IMG/VR virus record: IMGVR_UViG_3300024343_000029
Coordinates: 1 to 42,278 of that record
Length of the DNA stretch: 42,278 nt
Origin: a virus
Reading direction: 5' to 3' (one strand)
Shown here: positions 1 to 8,234 of the stretch, piece by piece
Numbering within the stretch: the stretch's first letter is position 1
Layout: each line of letters starts with the position of its first letter
Notes under the pieces: model-generated
What the model was told of the DNA's origin: nothing
Database searches by the model: none
Seen by the model: only the letters and a program-made list of their open reading frames with translations
Translations under genes and position numbers: made by a program

Positions 1-1226
1 AAACTGGCAAGTATGCGCTAAAGTTGAAACGTCTTGCCGACAAAGCAGGTGTAAAACTCAACAATGCTGTTATGGGTGAATCAAATCCATTTACTGATGC
101 CAGAATGAATGCTATTAAAGCAGGTAAAAAAGAGTTTACTGTAAACGGTAAAAAGTATCAGGTAACTGGTGATACAAGTGATGAACGAGAAGCTATAGAA
201 TTAGACGAAGACATACCAGACATGGCACCGGTATATAGAAACATAAAATCAGGTATAAATGATGCATATGGTACAATAGACGAACTTGATTTTATAATCT
301 TAAAATTACAAAAAACCATTGCAGAAGAATATGGGGAAGATGATGTACCAGATGAGTATCTAAAACCATTGAATTTCATTACTAATACGAGCCAAAAAAT
401 TACTAGTGCATTACGTCATATTGCAGATATTGCAAAAAATGATGAAATATTTGAAGCAGTAAACCGTGATGAATATACAGCAACCCTAGCAGCAAAACAA
501 AACGATAAATTCTTTGCGGCAGCACTAGCAGCACTAGATCGTCTTGTAAAGAGCGATCCACGTGGTCAAGACGTTGGCGGTTATGCTTTTGATATTGCAC
601 GTGCATTTAATGGTGTTAATGGTAAAGAACTAGTAGCGGCGTACAGTGCAAGTGCAATGAACGAAGAAAGCGGTAAAACTATCCAAGTAAGTGAATTAGA
701 CACTCTTAAACTTCCAGATATTGCAGTTGGCGACGAAGTGATGGTGGGTAAGTTTAAAAATCGTAAAGCAGAAGTCAAAGGCTTTAGCAAAGATGCCCAT
801 AATCAACCAGTATTAAAAACAACCAAGGGTGATCAAAAACTATTTAAACCTAGATTATCTAAACTAACCTCAATGAACGAGGAAAACGGTAAAGAGATGC
901 TGCAAATCTTTAGAGGTATGCATCACGATGCTGGCATGAATAAAAATATGGATCGTTACATACAATCCCATGATTGGAAACTAGGGGATTTTACGCCCGA
1001 CATGTTCCCAAGCGAAGAAGAGTTTTTTGATTACGACGATCCATTTGATCGTATTATTGATATTGACTACAGCCACCGTGTAAATCTATCACAACCAATT
1101 ATTGTTGGTCCACAGTTTAGCGATGGCAAGTATAGTGTTATTGATGGCAATCACCGTGCAGCATCAGCACAAAAGATGGGTAAAACTATCCAAGCATATT
1201 TTCCTATTAATACAAAAGAAAAATGA
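1..1226 (+). CDS. Phage protein with C-terminal ParB-like domain (5' partial)
   Basis: The reading frame is open from base 3 to the stop at 1224-1226, so the gene begins upstream of the window; an internal TTG at 24 is not a convincing start. The N-terminal part carries the module NAIKAGKKEFTVNGKKY, recurrent in T4-type marine phage structural proteins. The middle is acidic and helical. The last 45 residues contain SVIDGNHRAASAQKMG, which resembles the ParB/Srx nuclease-fold signature (GNHR). Its stop overlaps the start of the next gene by 4 bases. Whether the ParB-like domain hydrolyses NTP or DNA, or only binds, cannot be seen. A virion or morphogenesis role is inferred from the neighbours. 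Confidence 0.6.
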   Translation, partial: TGKYALKLKRLADKAGVKLNNAVMGESNPFTDARMNAIKAGKKEFTVNGKKYQVTGDTSDEREAIELDEDIPDMAPVYRNIKSGINDAYGTIDELDFIILKLQKTIAEEYGEDDVPDEYLKPLNFITNTSQKITSALRHIADIAKNDEIFEAVNRDEYTATLAAKQNDKFFAAALAALDRLVKSDPRGQDVGGYAFDIARAFNGVNGKELVAAYSASAMNEESGKTIQVSELDTLKLPDIAVGDEVMVGKFKNRKAEVKGFSKDAHNQPVLKTTKGDQKLFKPRLSKLTSMNEENGKEMLQIFRGMHHDAGMNKNMDRYIQSHDWKLGDFTPDMFPSEEEFFDYDDPFDRIIDIDYSHRVNLSQPIIVGPQFSDGKYSVIDGNHRAASAQKMGKTIQAYFPINTKEK

Positions 1227-1603
1227 AACTAGAGTTACGTAGGTTACATCAACGAGACTTTTATAAACTAACGGCGATTGTAGACCAAAATATAGCAACT
1301 GCTGCGAGTCTGGAATGGCCGTTCGTTCGTGATGCAGCTAATATGTTTATAAATGATTACTACACCTGGGGAATATGGTTAAATAGTGGTATACTAGTAG
1401 GGGCGCTGGAAATCAAAGAGGATTGCGAGACAGCATATTTTGTAGCTAAACAATGGCAGGGCCAGGGTATTGCTACATGGGCAGTAAAACGTGCTAAAGA
1501 ATTATTTGCTGATCGTCAACTTTGGTGCTTGATTCATCCAGCCAACCGTGCTAGTTTACGTGTAGCACAGAAGGCTGTTATGCGTATACAATACCTACAG
1601 TGA
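1223..1603 (+). CDS. GNAT-family N-acetyltransferase
   Basis: A 126-residue protein with a GNAT-like layout. The acetyl-CoA loop is probably VAKQWQGQGIATWAVKRA (residues about 75-92; the family pattern is Q/R-x-x-G-x-G/A). It is followed by IHPANRASLRVAQKA, the usual motif B region with Asn and a downstream helix. The length is slightly short for the family and the C-terminus ends soon after motif B. ATG 1223 overlaps the preceding stop (ATGA), implying translational coupling. The likely activity is acetyl transfer from acetyl-CoA to an amine; the substrate is unknown. Such genes are common cargo beside structural genes in marine T4-type phages. Confidence 0.72.
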   Translation: MKLELRRLHQRDFYKLTAIVDQNIATAASLEWPFVRDAANMFINDYYTWGIWLNSGILVGALEIKEDCETAYFVAKQWQGQGIATWAVKRAKELFADRQLWCLIHPANRASLRVAQKAVMRIQYLQ

Positions 1604-1612
1604 GGCTTAATC

Positions 1613-1855
1613 ATGTCACGCAAAAAATTTAATCCAGACGACCTTGACGAAACAGTTGGTCCTATGAATCATGTAGCAAAGGAAGACGCTATGGTTTGGG
1701 CAGGCGTTAAAAATCCAGACAACATGAACGAATACGAAAAGCGTACAGTAGTAGTCAAAAAGCAAAATATTAAGAAGTCTACAGTTAAAAATGAACGTAG
1801 ACTAAGTAAAAACATAATCAAAAATTTAGACGACAGTAATAATGATAGAAAATAA
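1613..1855 (+). CDS. Hypothetical basic 80-residue protein
   Basis: Not recognised. The sequence is hydrophilic, with an acidic N-terminal third (FNPDDLDETVGPMNH) and a Lys/Asn/Arg-rich C-terminal half, and no membrane segment. A GAGG-type ribosome site lies just before the ATG (gtgaggcttaatc). The stop codon falls within a triplicated 13-bp direct repeat and overlaps the next start as TAATG, so the last residues (NNDRK) are encoded by repeat DNA and may vary between relatives. Confidence 0.5.
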   Translation: MSRKKFNPDDLDETVGPMNHVAKEDAMVWAGVKNPDNMNEYEKRTVVVKKQNIKKSTVKNERRLSKNIIKNLDDSNNDRK

Positions 1856-1876
1856 TGATAGAAAATAATGATAGAC
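1839..1876 (+). repeat. Three tandem copies of a 13-bp unit at a gene junction
   Basis: The unit ATAATGATAGAAA occurs at 1839-1851 and 1852-1864 and again, as ATAATGATAGAC, at 1865-1876. The array spans the stop of the upstream gene and the start of the downstream gene. Each copy contains an ATG (1842, 1855, 1868), and because the period is 13 each lies in a different frame; only 1855 opens the long downstream gene. Confidence 0.85.
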
Positions 1877-2607
1877 AAGTAATATTTGTATCTAACCCAA
1901 TTGGTCATGGCGGTAACTATTTTGCATGGGCGTTACAGGACGCGATGGGTTATGATTACTATATATTAAAAGCAGGTCCTAACCGAGATTTTACCGCAGG
2001 AGAAAAAGACGATACTACTTTATCATTGGATAGGGATCCTTATTGGACAAATTCAGGTGTTGTTGGAAACAATTTACGTTTAATGAGTTTTCTATTAGAC
2101 CCTTACAAACACGAAATATTTGAAAGAGAAAAATACGACAATGAGATAGCTGGTGCTGATGATTCTAATCGTACATCTAGAATTTATAATTTCGTAATAG
2201 AACAAATAAAATTGATGATAAATTCTAAAAAATTTATATTTTTAGATAATATTAAAACAGTAATAATACAAAACGAGCATTTTATACTAATGCCAGAAAT
2301 AGAGAATAATGATATGTTATTCTTTATTACAGATGCTGACAGTTATTTAAAACGTTTTAATATTGAACGATTTAATAGTGAAAGACCACAGCAGTATTTA
2401 GAAACTATGATAGGCTGGTTTAATCATATAGATAAAGATAATATGAATCCATATCATTTCATAATTAATATGGAGGATATGATTTGTAATAAAAACTATG
2501 ACTTTATTGAACATCTTAAAGAAAAAGATCGTGTAGACGTGGACAAATTACACAAAAATATGCTCGTATGGCATGAGTTTATACTCGAAAAGAACTTAAA
2601 TAAGTGA
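1855..2607 (+). CDS. Sulfotransferase-like P-loop protein (tentative)
   Basis: A 250-residue soluble protein, visibly more AT-rich than its neighbours. After a short lead it has a beta strand and glycine loop, VIFVSNPIGHGGNYFAWAL (residues about 9-27), which resembles the N-terminal PAPS/P-loop region of sulfotransferase-like phage proteins, although the classic RTGTT motif is absent. A strand-like segment (LFFITDADSYLKRF) follows in the middle. It may belong to the same broad group as the genes at 7344 and 11996. The start TAATG is coupled to the upstream gene. The substrate and true activity are unknown. Confidence 0.35.
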   Translation: MIENNDRQVIFVSNPIGHGGNYFAWALQDAMGYDYYILKAGPNRDFTAGEKDDTTLSLDRDPYWTNSGVVGNNLRLMSFLLDPYKHEIFEREKYDNEIAGADDSNRTSRIYNFVIEQIKLMINSKKFIFLDNIKTVIIQNEHFILMPEIENNDMLFFITDADSYLKRFNIERFNSERPQQYLETMIGWFNHIDKDNMNPYHFIINMEDMICNKNYDFIEHLKEKDRVDVDKLHKNMLVWHEFILEKNLNK

Positions 2608-2612
2608 GTTAG

Positions 2613-2620
2613 CATAAATA
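2613..2620 (+). promoter_or_regulatory. T4-type late promoter box, 5 nt before an ATG
   Basis: CATAAATA matches 7 of 8 positions of the T4 late box TATAAATA. The ATG of the next gene is exactly 5 nt downstream (2626). With usual T4 late initiation 5-7 nt after the box, the transcript would begin at or next to the start codon; no Shine-Dalgarno lies between. Confidence 0.5.
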
Positions 2621-2625
2621 CATAC

Positions 2626-2838
2626 ATGAAGATATCTGATATTTTAAACCTAAACGAAGACGCATCTGCGGGTGCTACTAGCGCAGGCAACATTGCTAGC
2701 GTAAATTTTCCTTTATTCGGTGATAAAAAAATGATACGACGAGCTGTTGACCCTAACGGATACTTGGGCAGCGGTAAACAAAAAAAGCGTAGCACAGGCT
2801 ACGTACACCCAGTTAAAGTTAGAGGTAACGACAAATGA
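2626..2838 (+). CDS. Small phage protein with DASAGATSAG module
   Basis: A 70-residue protein: an N-terminal MKISDILNLNED segment, then DASAGATSAGNIASVNFP, a motif I associate with short proteins beside structural genes in T4-type marine phages, then a basic tail (GSGKQKKRSTGYVHPVKVRG). It has no membrane segment. The start has no ribosome site but sits 5 nt behind a late promoter box. The stop overlaps the next start by 4 bases. The position suggests a virion or assembly component; no biochemical role is evident. Confidence 0.55.
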   Translation: MKISDILNLNEDASAGATSAGNIASVNFPLFGDKKMIRRAVDPNGYLGSGKQKKRSTGYVHPVKVRGNDK

Positions 2839-3923
2839 ACGTAGGCAAAATTGATAGAACAATTATGAAAGCCCTAGACATGGTTGAGAAGTTAGAAAAA
2901 CTTTTCGCTAACAACGGTGCTTTTGAAAACGCAGTCATGGAAATAGACGGCGACATCAGCTACTTTGGCGATGTAAGAAAAAAGTTAGCACAACTATATG
3001 TAGACATTGAAGACCTACATATGGGTGCAGTAGGACACAACATGGATGAGAGTGTAACAGAGAGTGTTAAGCTAACAGAAGGTGTATTGGACGGCGATGA
3101 TGAAGATGGCTTTATGGCTCGCAGTCAACTATACTTCCTGGCAAAAGATGCTATCAGCCTACACGGCATGATTAGCGATCGTGATAATCTAGAACCATGG
3201 GTGCAGTCAAAGATTACCACAGCAGCAAATGATATGGAAGCAGTTCGTCGTTATACTGAATACAATAAATCACAAGCAGACAGTCAACTACCAGTACCAG
3301 TTGAACAGCCAGCTGAGCCAGAGATGGATGTAGAAGAAGGTTGGGAAACACTTCCAGCAGTTGATGCAGACCGTTATGGTGAGCGGCCTGGTCTAGAAGG
3401 TCCATTTCAAACACGTGTTGGCAAAGTAGTATACTACGATCCAAAAGCTGGCAAGTATTATGACCCAGACAGTGATCACTATCTAGAGTATGATGAATGG
3501 CGTCAGCTAGACATGCCAGATACTCCACTGCGTAATGAATCTGTCGCAGAATCAAAAGAACGTCCTTACGTTTGCGTTCATGCTAAAAAAGGCAAGCATA
3601 GTTGCACAGCAGGATCATCATACGAAGCAGCGCAAAAAGCAGCTAAAGCATGGGGTCTAAAATCAACAGCAGGTATCGACGCACACTTAGCGGATGTTGA
3701 AAAAGTGGCAGAAGGCAAGAAAAAGCAAATCGATCGCAACGGCGATGGCAAAAACGATTGGGAAGATGTAAAACTTGCTCGTAAGGCAGCAGCCGCAAAA
3801 GCACAAAAGAAACCAGTTGAAGAAGGCATGAACTTTGATGATAATCGTGATGGCGATCTAAAGCAGACAGCCGCTGATATGTTTTCACATGCTAAAAAAG
3901 CAGCAGCTAAGAAGGTGAAATAA
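2835..3923 (+). CDS. Modular phage protein with EF-hand/dockerin-like loop
   Basis: A 362-residue acidic mosaic. Residues about 1-75 form a helical domain. About 93-145 is the ARSQLYFLAKDA...WVQSKIT...AA module seen in many T4-type marine phage proteins. About 198-225 is a Tyr/Asp-rich segment (VVYYDPKAGKYYDPD). About 245-290 contains SSYEAAQKAAKAWGLKSTAGID, another recurrent module. About 299-312 is a calcium-loop-like DRNGDGKNDWED. The C-terminus is Lys/Ala-rich. Such module strings suggest a virion or scaffold-like protein that may bind calcium. Its start overlaps the upstream stop (ATGA), and the next gene follows after one base. Confidence 0.6.
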   Translation: MNVGKIDRTIMKALDMVEKLEKLFANNGAFENAVMEIDGDISYFGDVRKKLAQLYVDIEDLHMGAVGHNMDESVTESVKLTEGVLDGDDEDGFMARSQLYFLAKDAISLHGMISDRDNLEPWVQSKITTAANDMEAVRRYTEYNKSQADSQLPVPVEQPAEPEMDVEEGWETLPAVDADRYGERPGLEGPFQTRVGKVVYYDPKAGKYYDPDSDHYLEYDEWRQLDMPDTPLRNESVAESKERPYVCVHAKKGKHSCTAGSSYEAAQKAAKAWGLKSTAGIDAHLADVEKVAEGKKKQIDRNGDGKNDWEDVKLARKAAAAKAQKKPVEEGMNFDDNRDGDLKQTAADMFSHAKKAAAKKVK

Positions 3924-3924
3924 G

Positions 3925-5520
3925 ATGCGTTTTGATAATATTAATGAGGGCGTAGCAAAAATTGCTTGCACAAAGTGTGACGAGGTTTCAACTGCAAAGG
4001 CATGGGAAAAGAACAATGGGTTTTGTCCTAAGTGCAAGACATCTTCTCAAGGTGTTGCTGAATCAACAATTGTTGAAGTTTCAAACGCAGTAAAGGATCA
4101 GTTGGGCAACATCGACTTGTCAATTCGTGATTGGACAAGACGTTGGAAAAATAAGAGTGCTGGCAATCCAAACGATATGAAAGCACCTCAGAAAATCCAG
4201 GATCTGAAAGCTCAAAAAGCTGCGCTCATGAAAAAGCATGGCATCAGTGAAGATGTTAAACGTATGGCAGGCAATCAGCAATTGTATCCACAGCAAGGTA
4301 TAACAGAAGCAAAACTTTCAACAGAACAACGAGACAGACTTGATGATTTAATAGATGAGCTTCGTTATCTAACTATGCCCTACATTGATTGGGATGACTT
4401 TGATAATGTAGAAGCTGCGCGTAAAGTTATAGATACTATTCGTAGTGAGTTTGGCGACAAGATTGCAGCTGAAATTGAAAAAGGATCAGAAGAAATTTGG
4501 CATGGTTATAGACCTAATGTTAGACAAGGATACGATAAACTAGATAATAAGAAAAGCACTAGAGTTACCAAGTCAGGCAAAGCCAACAAAGCAGATATCA
4601 GCGCACTAAAAAGTCAAATTAAAAGACATAGAGGTTACTCAAAAGATCCAAGCAGACTGCCAGAATCTGACAATGTACAAGAATCACTGACACTAGACTA
4701 TTCACGTTATATGCGTTCACATGGTAAAAAGCCACGCCCTGGTTCAGGGGTGTGGATGTTTACAACAAAAGACATGGGTGAACCAGACGAAAAAGAGATT
4801 TTCCAATTCCAAGGCAACTTGGCTGACGCAAAACGTGCAGCGGCCAAATGGGCAAAAAGCCAAGGTGCATATCGTTTTTACGTAATGGAAAAAACCGTTA
4901 CTGAAGATGACTGCCAGTGTGCAAATGGAGAAACAACACGAGATCAACTGCTAGATATGTTAGAAAATGCTATGATCAGTATTGAGCAGGATCTAGAAAG
5001 CGGCAAGCTAATGGATGCACACCAGCTAGCATTGGGTGAGCAATATTTGGTATATGAAGCACTGTATAACAAAATTAGCAGTGGCGCTGATTTAGGCGAA
5101 AGTGCAAATCAAAAACTAGACGAGATTGATTGGGGTACTGTTGCTAACGTTGGTATGACAGTGGCACCACTGCTACTAGGTCCAGTTGGTATTGGCGGCG
5201 CACTTGCGGGAATGGCTGGCCGTGCAGCACTTGGCGCACTAGCACGTCGCGGCGGTATGGCGCTTGCAAAGCGTGGACTACAAAAGGTAGCACCAAACCT
5301 AATGCAGCGTTTGGGACAGACAAAAGCTGGTCGTGCTGCAACTACAGCAGGCGGACAAGCCGCAGTAGGTGTATTAAATCCAGCAGCGGATGGTCCAGAT
5401 GTAGATCGTCCAGATTCAAACGCTGCCGCAGGGCAGGATTTACTGGGCCTAGCGGCGAAGTCAGGTTTAAGTTCAACAGACTTGGAACTTGTAAAAAAAG
5501 CAGTAGCAGCTCGCAAGTAA
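3925..5520 (+). CDS. Modular phage protein: zinc ribbon N-terminus, glycine/alanine-rich C-terminal hydrophobic domain
   Basis: A 531-residue mosaic. Residues about 14-40 contain CTKC and CPKC, a probable zinc ribbon. Several helical charged modules follow, with one Tyr-rich segment (FQGNLADAKRAAAKWAKSQG) and a CQC cluster near 332. Residues about 400-480 are strongly Gly/Ala/Leu-rich with amphipathic or membrane-active character (LLLGPVGIGGALAGMAGRAA). It resembles multi-module virion proteins in marine T4-type phages. The hydrophobic C-terminus could interact with membrane during entry, which is inference. A strong terminator follows, so this gene closes the first transcription unit. Confidence 0.55.
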   Translation: MRFDNINEGVAKIACTKCDEVSTAKAWEKNNGFCPKCKTSSQGVAESTIVEVSNAVKDQLGNIDLSIRDWTRRWKNKSAGNPNDMKAPQKIQDLKAQKAALMKKHGISEDVKRMAGNQQLYPQQGITEAKLSTEQRDRLDDLIDELRYLTMPYIDWDDFDNVEAARKVIDTIRSEFGDKIAAEIEKGSEEIWHGYRPNVRQGYDKLDNKKSTRVTKSGKANKADISALKSQIKRHRGYSKDPSRLPESDNVQESLTLDYSRYMRSHGKKPRPGSGVWMFTTKDMGEPDEKEIFQFQGNLADAKRAAAKWAKSQGAYRFYVMEKTVTEDDCQCANGETTRDQLLDMLENAMISIEQDLESGKLMDAHQLALGEQYLVYEALYNKISSGADLGESANQKLDEIDWGTVANVGMTVAPLLLGPVGIGGALAGMAGRAALGALARRGGMALAKRGLQKVAPNLMQRLGQTKAGRAATTAGGQAAVGVLNPAADGPDVDRPDSNAAAGQDLLGLAAKSGLSSTDLELVKKAVAARK

Positions 5521-5543
5521 AGATAAATTTTAAAAGATACATC

Positions 5544-5570
5544 AGGGGGGCCTATTGGTCCCCCTTTTTA
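5544..5570 (+). terminator. Rho-independent terminator
   Basis: A 9-bp stem (AGGGGGGCC with GGTCCCCCT, one G-U pair) and TATT loop at 5544-5565 is followed by a T-rich run. It lies 23 nt after the stop of the 3925-5520 gene. Confidence 0.9.
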
Positions 5571-5609
5571 TTAGGATTACTAAATATCCGAAAGAAGGGG
5601 TATTAAAGT

Positions 5610-5873
5610 ATGTCCTATTGCAAAAATTGTGGCCATCCAAGTCACTGTGGAATTCCATTATACAGTGAAAATCATTTTAGTTTAAAAGACGAAATCCAGC
5701 AAGGTATAAAACTATGCGACAGTTGTAGCTGTGAAGAATGTTGTAAGCATAAATGTTCTAAATGTAAAGAAAATAAAGTGTGCAGTCAATTTGATTACAG
5801 AGACTACTGGGGCAAGTTGCGAGGTCAGATGTGGATTTGCAAGGATTGCCAAGATGACATTAGCCAGCACTGA
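5610..5873 (+). CDS. Cysteine-rich zinc-binding protein
   Basis: An 87-residue protein with twelve cysteines arranged as CxxC-type pairs (CKNC near residue 4, CDSC, CEECC, CSKC, CKDC near the C-terminus), so it probably folds around two or more zinc ions. A GAAGGGG ribosome site precedes the ATG by about 9 bases. It is the first gene after the terminator at 5544, and an ACTAAATA late-box-like sequence lies about 30 bases upstream. It could be a nucleic-acid-binding or protein-interaction module; no specific family was recognised. Confidence 0.6.
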   Translation: MSYCKNCGHPSHCGIPLYSENHFSLKDEIQQGIKLCDSCSCEECCKHKCSKCKENKVCSQFDYRDYWGKLRGQMWICKDCQDDISQH

Positions 5874-6459
5874 AGACGATGTATGGAAAAACATAGATCC
5901 AGATGATATCTGGATTCTTGACAAACTTATACTTAGTCGTAAATTAGGATACAACTGTGGACCAATTGGATTAGATGTTCCGTACTCAGGGTATTACATT
6001 GTACGTCCATGCGTTAATATGCTAGGGCTAGGGTTAGGCGCAAAGAAAATGTGGCTTGAAAAAGACACTTGCGATTTGCCCTACGGTTACTTTTGGTGCG
6101 AGTGGTTTACAGGATTTCATCACAGTGTAGATTATTACAACGGCACACAGATACTGTGTGTTCAAGGTAATAAACCCGAAGACACATTCATAAAATGGAG
6201 TGAATGGATAAGATCTGATAAAAGATTTAAGTTTCCAACCTTTTTAAATAGTTTAATTGAACGGCACCCATGGATTAATTGTGAGTTTATTGGTGACAAA
6301 TTAATTGAAGTACACTTTAGGCGCAATGAAGATTTTGATGGCAATACAAATCATTTTATTCCGGTCTGGGAAGGACAAGATACTACTCCGCCCCCAGGAT
6401 ACAAGTATCGAGAATACCCAGACGTACACGGCAGAATCGGCGCATTTGTCAACAAATAG
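5854..6459 (+). CDS. Hypothetical 201-residue protein
   Basis: The start at 5854 (MTLASTEDDVW) was preferred over an in-frame ATG at 5731 because the latter would read 140 bases through the cysteine-rich gene and an AAGGA site lies 10-14 bases upstream of 5854. The protein has a Trp/Tyr-rich middle and a C-terminal segment NCEFIGDKLIEVHFRRN resembling the closing strand of ATP-grasp-type folds (E-V-N/H-F-R). That resemblance is weak and no nucleotide loop is evident. The stop precedes a late promoter box. Confidence 0.5.
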   Translation: MTLASTEDDVWKNIDPDDIWILDKLILSRKLGYNCGPIGLDVPYSGYYIVRPCVNMLGLGLGAKKMWLEKDTCDLPYGYFWCEWFTGFHHSVDYYNGTQILCVQGNKPEDTFIKWSEWIRSDKRFKFPTFLNSLIERHPWINCEFIGDKLIEVHFRRNEDFDGNTNHFIPVWEGQDTTPPPGYKYREYPDVHGRIGAFVNK

Positions 6460-6468
6460 ATAAAATAG

Positions 6469-6476
6469 CATAAATA
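6469..6476 (+). promoter_or_regulatory. T4-type late promoter box
   Basis: CATAAATA, 20 nt before the start of the 6497 gene, with an AAGGAG ribosome site at 6482-6487 between. Its sequence context (tagcataaata) matches that at 2611. Confidence 0.55.
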
Positions 6477-6496
6477 GTGGTAAGGAGATCTTTACA

Positions 6497-6928
6497 ATGA
6501 GTGATATGAGAAAATGGATTGATGCTGTCAATGAAAAGAAGGATGATCCATGCTGGGACGGTTATCGTCAGCTGGGTATGAAGAAAAAAGGCGGCAAAAA
6601 AGTCCCAAACTGTATTCCTGAAGATGTTGAAGAGTTTACACTAGAAGAAGCTGAGGAAATCTTTGGCGATCTAGATGAGACACTAACTGAAGCAGAATAT
6701 CAGGGACGCACTGTTAAACTAAACAAGCCTATGCAGGGCGATGTAAAGAAATTCAAAGTATACGTAAAGAATGAAAAGGGCAACGTAGTTAAAGTTAACT
6801 TCGGTGATCCTGACATGCGTATTAAAAAATCAAATCCAGCACGCCGCAAGAGTTTCCGTGCGAGACACAACTGTGACAATCCTGGACCAAAGACCAAAGC
6901 ACGTTACTGGAGTTGCAGGGCCTGGTAA
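6497..6928 (+). CDS. Conserved marine-phage protein with CDNPGPKTKARYWSC C-terminus
   Basis: A 143-residue protein in three parts: an N-terminal module WIDAVNEKKDDPCWDGYRQLG, an acidic helical linker rich in Glu (about 47-70), and a basic C-terminal domain (about 85-143) containing VYVKNEKGNVVKVNFGDP and the Cys/Trp-rich ending RARHNCDNPGPKTKARYWSC. I associate this last domain with virion-linked proteins of T4-type cyanophages and pelagiphages. It has a good AAGGAG site and late box, consistent with late expression. The Cys pairs could bind metal. The molecular role is unknown. Confidence 0.62.
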   Translation: MSDMRKWIDAVNEKKDDPCWDGYRQLGMKKKGGKKVPNCIPEDVEEFTLEEAEEIFGDLDETLTEAEYQGRTVKLNKPMQGDVKKFKVYVKNEKGNVVKVNFGDPDMRIKKSNPARRKSFRARHNCDNPGPKTKARYWSCRAW

Positions 6929-6929
6929 T

Positions 6930-7166
6930 ATGAAAATTAGTGAAATTACTTCTTGCTGTGACGATTGTGTCAATGAAGCCGTTGGATTAATGTTTAAAGG
7001 TTATCCATGTACAAAAGACTGTGGCGGTCACAAGGCAGGCTTCCGCTATGCGGCACTTAAAATGCCCAATAGAACACAAGCTGACTGGCAAAGAATAATG
7101 AGCGGAATAGGAACAGCGCACAATAGCTTCTGGGAAGGCGCTAAATCTTTCCTAGAAGGAAGATAA
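6930..7166 (+). CDS. Small cysteine-containing phage protein
   Basis: A 78-residue protein starting MKISEITSCCDDC. It shares the MKIS-E/D-I opening with the 2626 gene. Cysteines at about 9, 10, 13, 27 and 31 plus a His (YPCTKDCGGHKAGF) could bind zinc. The start at 6930 directly follows the upstream stop (TAATATG), consistent with coupled translation; the longer reading from 6804 overlaps the upstream gene and was rejected. It probably belongs to the same late virion-linked group. Confidence 0.55.
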   Translation: MKISEITSCCDDCVNEAVGLMFKGYPCTKDCGGHKAGFRYAALKMPNRTQADWQRIMSGIGTAHNSFWEGAKSFLEGR

Positions 7167-7181
7167 CAAAGGAATAATATT

Positions 7182-7334
7182 ATGGCAAAAATATCAGGCG
7201 GAGCAGCAACAAAGCGTAAAGCTGCACTACACAAAGGCACGAGCCAGGGTAACACAAACAGCTCACTAAAATTTAGTTCAATGAATAAGAGCAAAAAGCG
7301 TAGCTTCAAAGCATATAGAGGGCAGGGCCGTTAG
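7182..7334 (+). CDS. Small basic phage peptide (50 residues)
   Basis: ATG 7182 follows an AAAGGAA ribosome site. The product is Lys/Arg/Ser/Gly-rich and ends FSSMNKSKKRSFKAYRGQGR, a type of tail I associate with tiny proteins in T4-type marine phage structural clusters. It has no hydrophobic segment. Its charge suggests nucleic-acid or capsid-interior binding, which is inference. Confidence 0.55.
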   Translation: MAKISGGAATKRKAALHKGTSQGNTNSSLKFSSMNKSKKRSFKAYRGQGR

Positions 7335-7343
7335 GCATTCATT

Positions 7344-8171
7344 ATGATCATTAATATTATAGGTTTGCCTAGAACTGGAACCACTGTATTGTATCAGTCA
7401 GTTTTTTCCGGAATAAACAAATGTGATATGTTAGTTAAGCGAGATACATTTTTAGATAGATGGGATGAACCTTGGATATTTAGTAAACAGGATAGAGGTA
7501 ATCCTGAATTTATTAAAAATTTGTCATTGAAAATAGATGAAGCAATAGAGTTGGGCACAACTGGCCATTTGGTAATCAAAACACACTATGGACACTTGTC
7601 TGATCTCAAAAAATATGTTCCAGAGTCGTATGAAAAGCTATTATCTGTAGAAACGTACAACATAAAGATATTTAGAGCCAACATATTTGATTCAACGTTG
7701 AGTAATATGATACTTACAAAAGCAAATATAGAAGGACCTGAAAAATTCTTAACCGTTCTAAATTCAGCAATACCAGACATGTCAGAGGAACAGGTCATAG
7801 AATCTATCAAATCTATATCTTATGAAATCGACGAGGCGGAGTTTTTAAAGTTTTTTGACGGTTATATCTTTTCCCATTGTGAGATGTTGAGAAATCATTT
7901 AAATTTATCTGTAGATGATTATGTTCTATATGAAAATCTTCCTAAAACAATCAAGGGCATCTGGGAAAGTTTAAAGCTATCATTAGATGACAGATTTAAA
8001 TTTGATATAAATGATAGTTTTGATGTGGTAACAAAAAAATCTTTCTACAGTAAAAAAGATCTGATCAAAAATTATGACAATTTACACGCCGCCGTCTCAA
8101 AATATAATGGTGAGTATAGTTCAATGACATTGACTGATGGATTCTGGACTACTAAAGTTGTTGACTTTTGA
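7344..8171 (+). CDS. Sulfotransferase-like protein
   Basis: A 275-residue soluble protein. The first strand and loop, MIINIIGLPRTGTTVLYQSV, match the PAPS 5'-phosphosulfate-binding loop of sulfotransferases (R-T/S-G-T-T). The 3'-phosphate-binding region may be around residues 105-125 (NIKIFRANIFDSTLSNMI). The gene is AT-rich with no obvious ribosome site, suggesting recently acquired cargo. If active it would transfer sulfate from PAPS to a carbohydrate or protein acceptor; the acceptor is unknown. Other P-loop kinases could share the loop, so the specific activity is uncertain. Confidence 0.6.
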   Translation: MIINIIGLPRTGTTVLYQSVFSGINKCDMLVKRDTFLDRWDEPWIFSKQDRGNPEFIKNLSLKIDEAIELGTTGHLVIKTHYGHLSDLKKYVPESYEKLLSVETYNIKIFRANIFDSTLSNMILTKANIEGPEKFLTVLNSAIPDMSEEQVIESIKSISYEIDEAEFLKFFDGYIFSHCEMLRNHLNLSVDDYVLYENLPKTIKGIWESLKLSLDDRFKFDINDSFDVVTKKSFYSKKDLIKNYDNLHAAVSKYNGEYSSMTLTDGFWTTKVVDF

Positions 8172-8234
8172 TACACATCATTGTATAGTATTAGAAGTTA
8201 GTATACTGACTACAGATTGTACCGGAGATTATAT

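Noticed and set aside
5109-5516. A 135-codon open frame on the minus strand opposite the 531-residue gene
   Set aside because: It mirrors an Ala/Gly-rich coding region, has no ribosome site, and its composition (Pro/Ser/Ala-rich) is what the antisense of such DNA gives.
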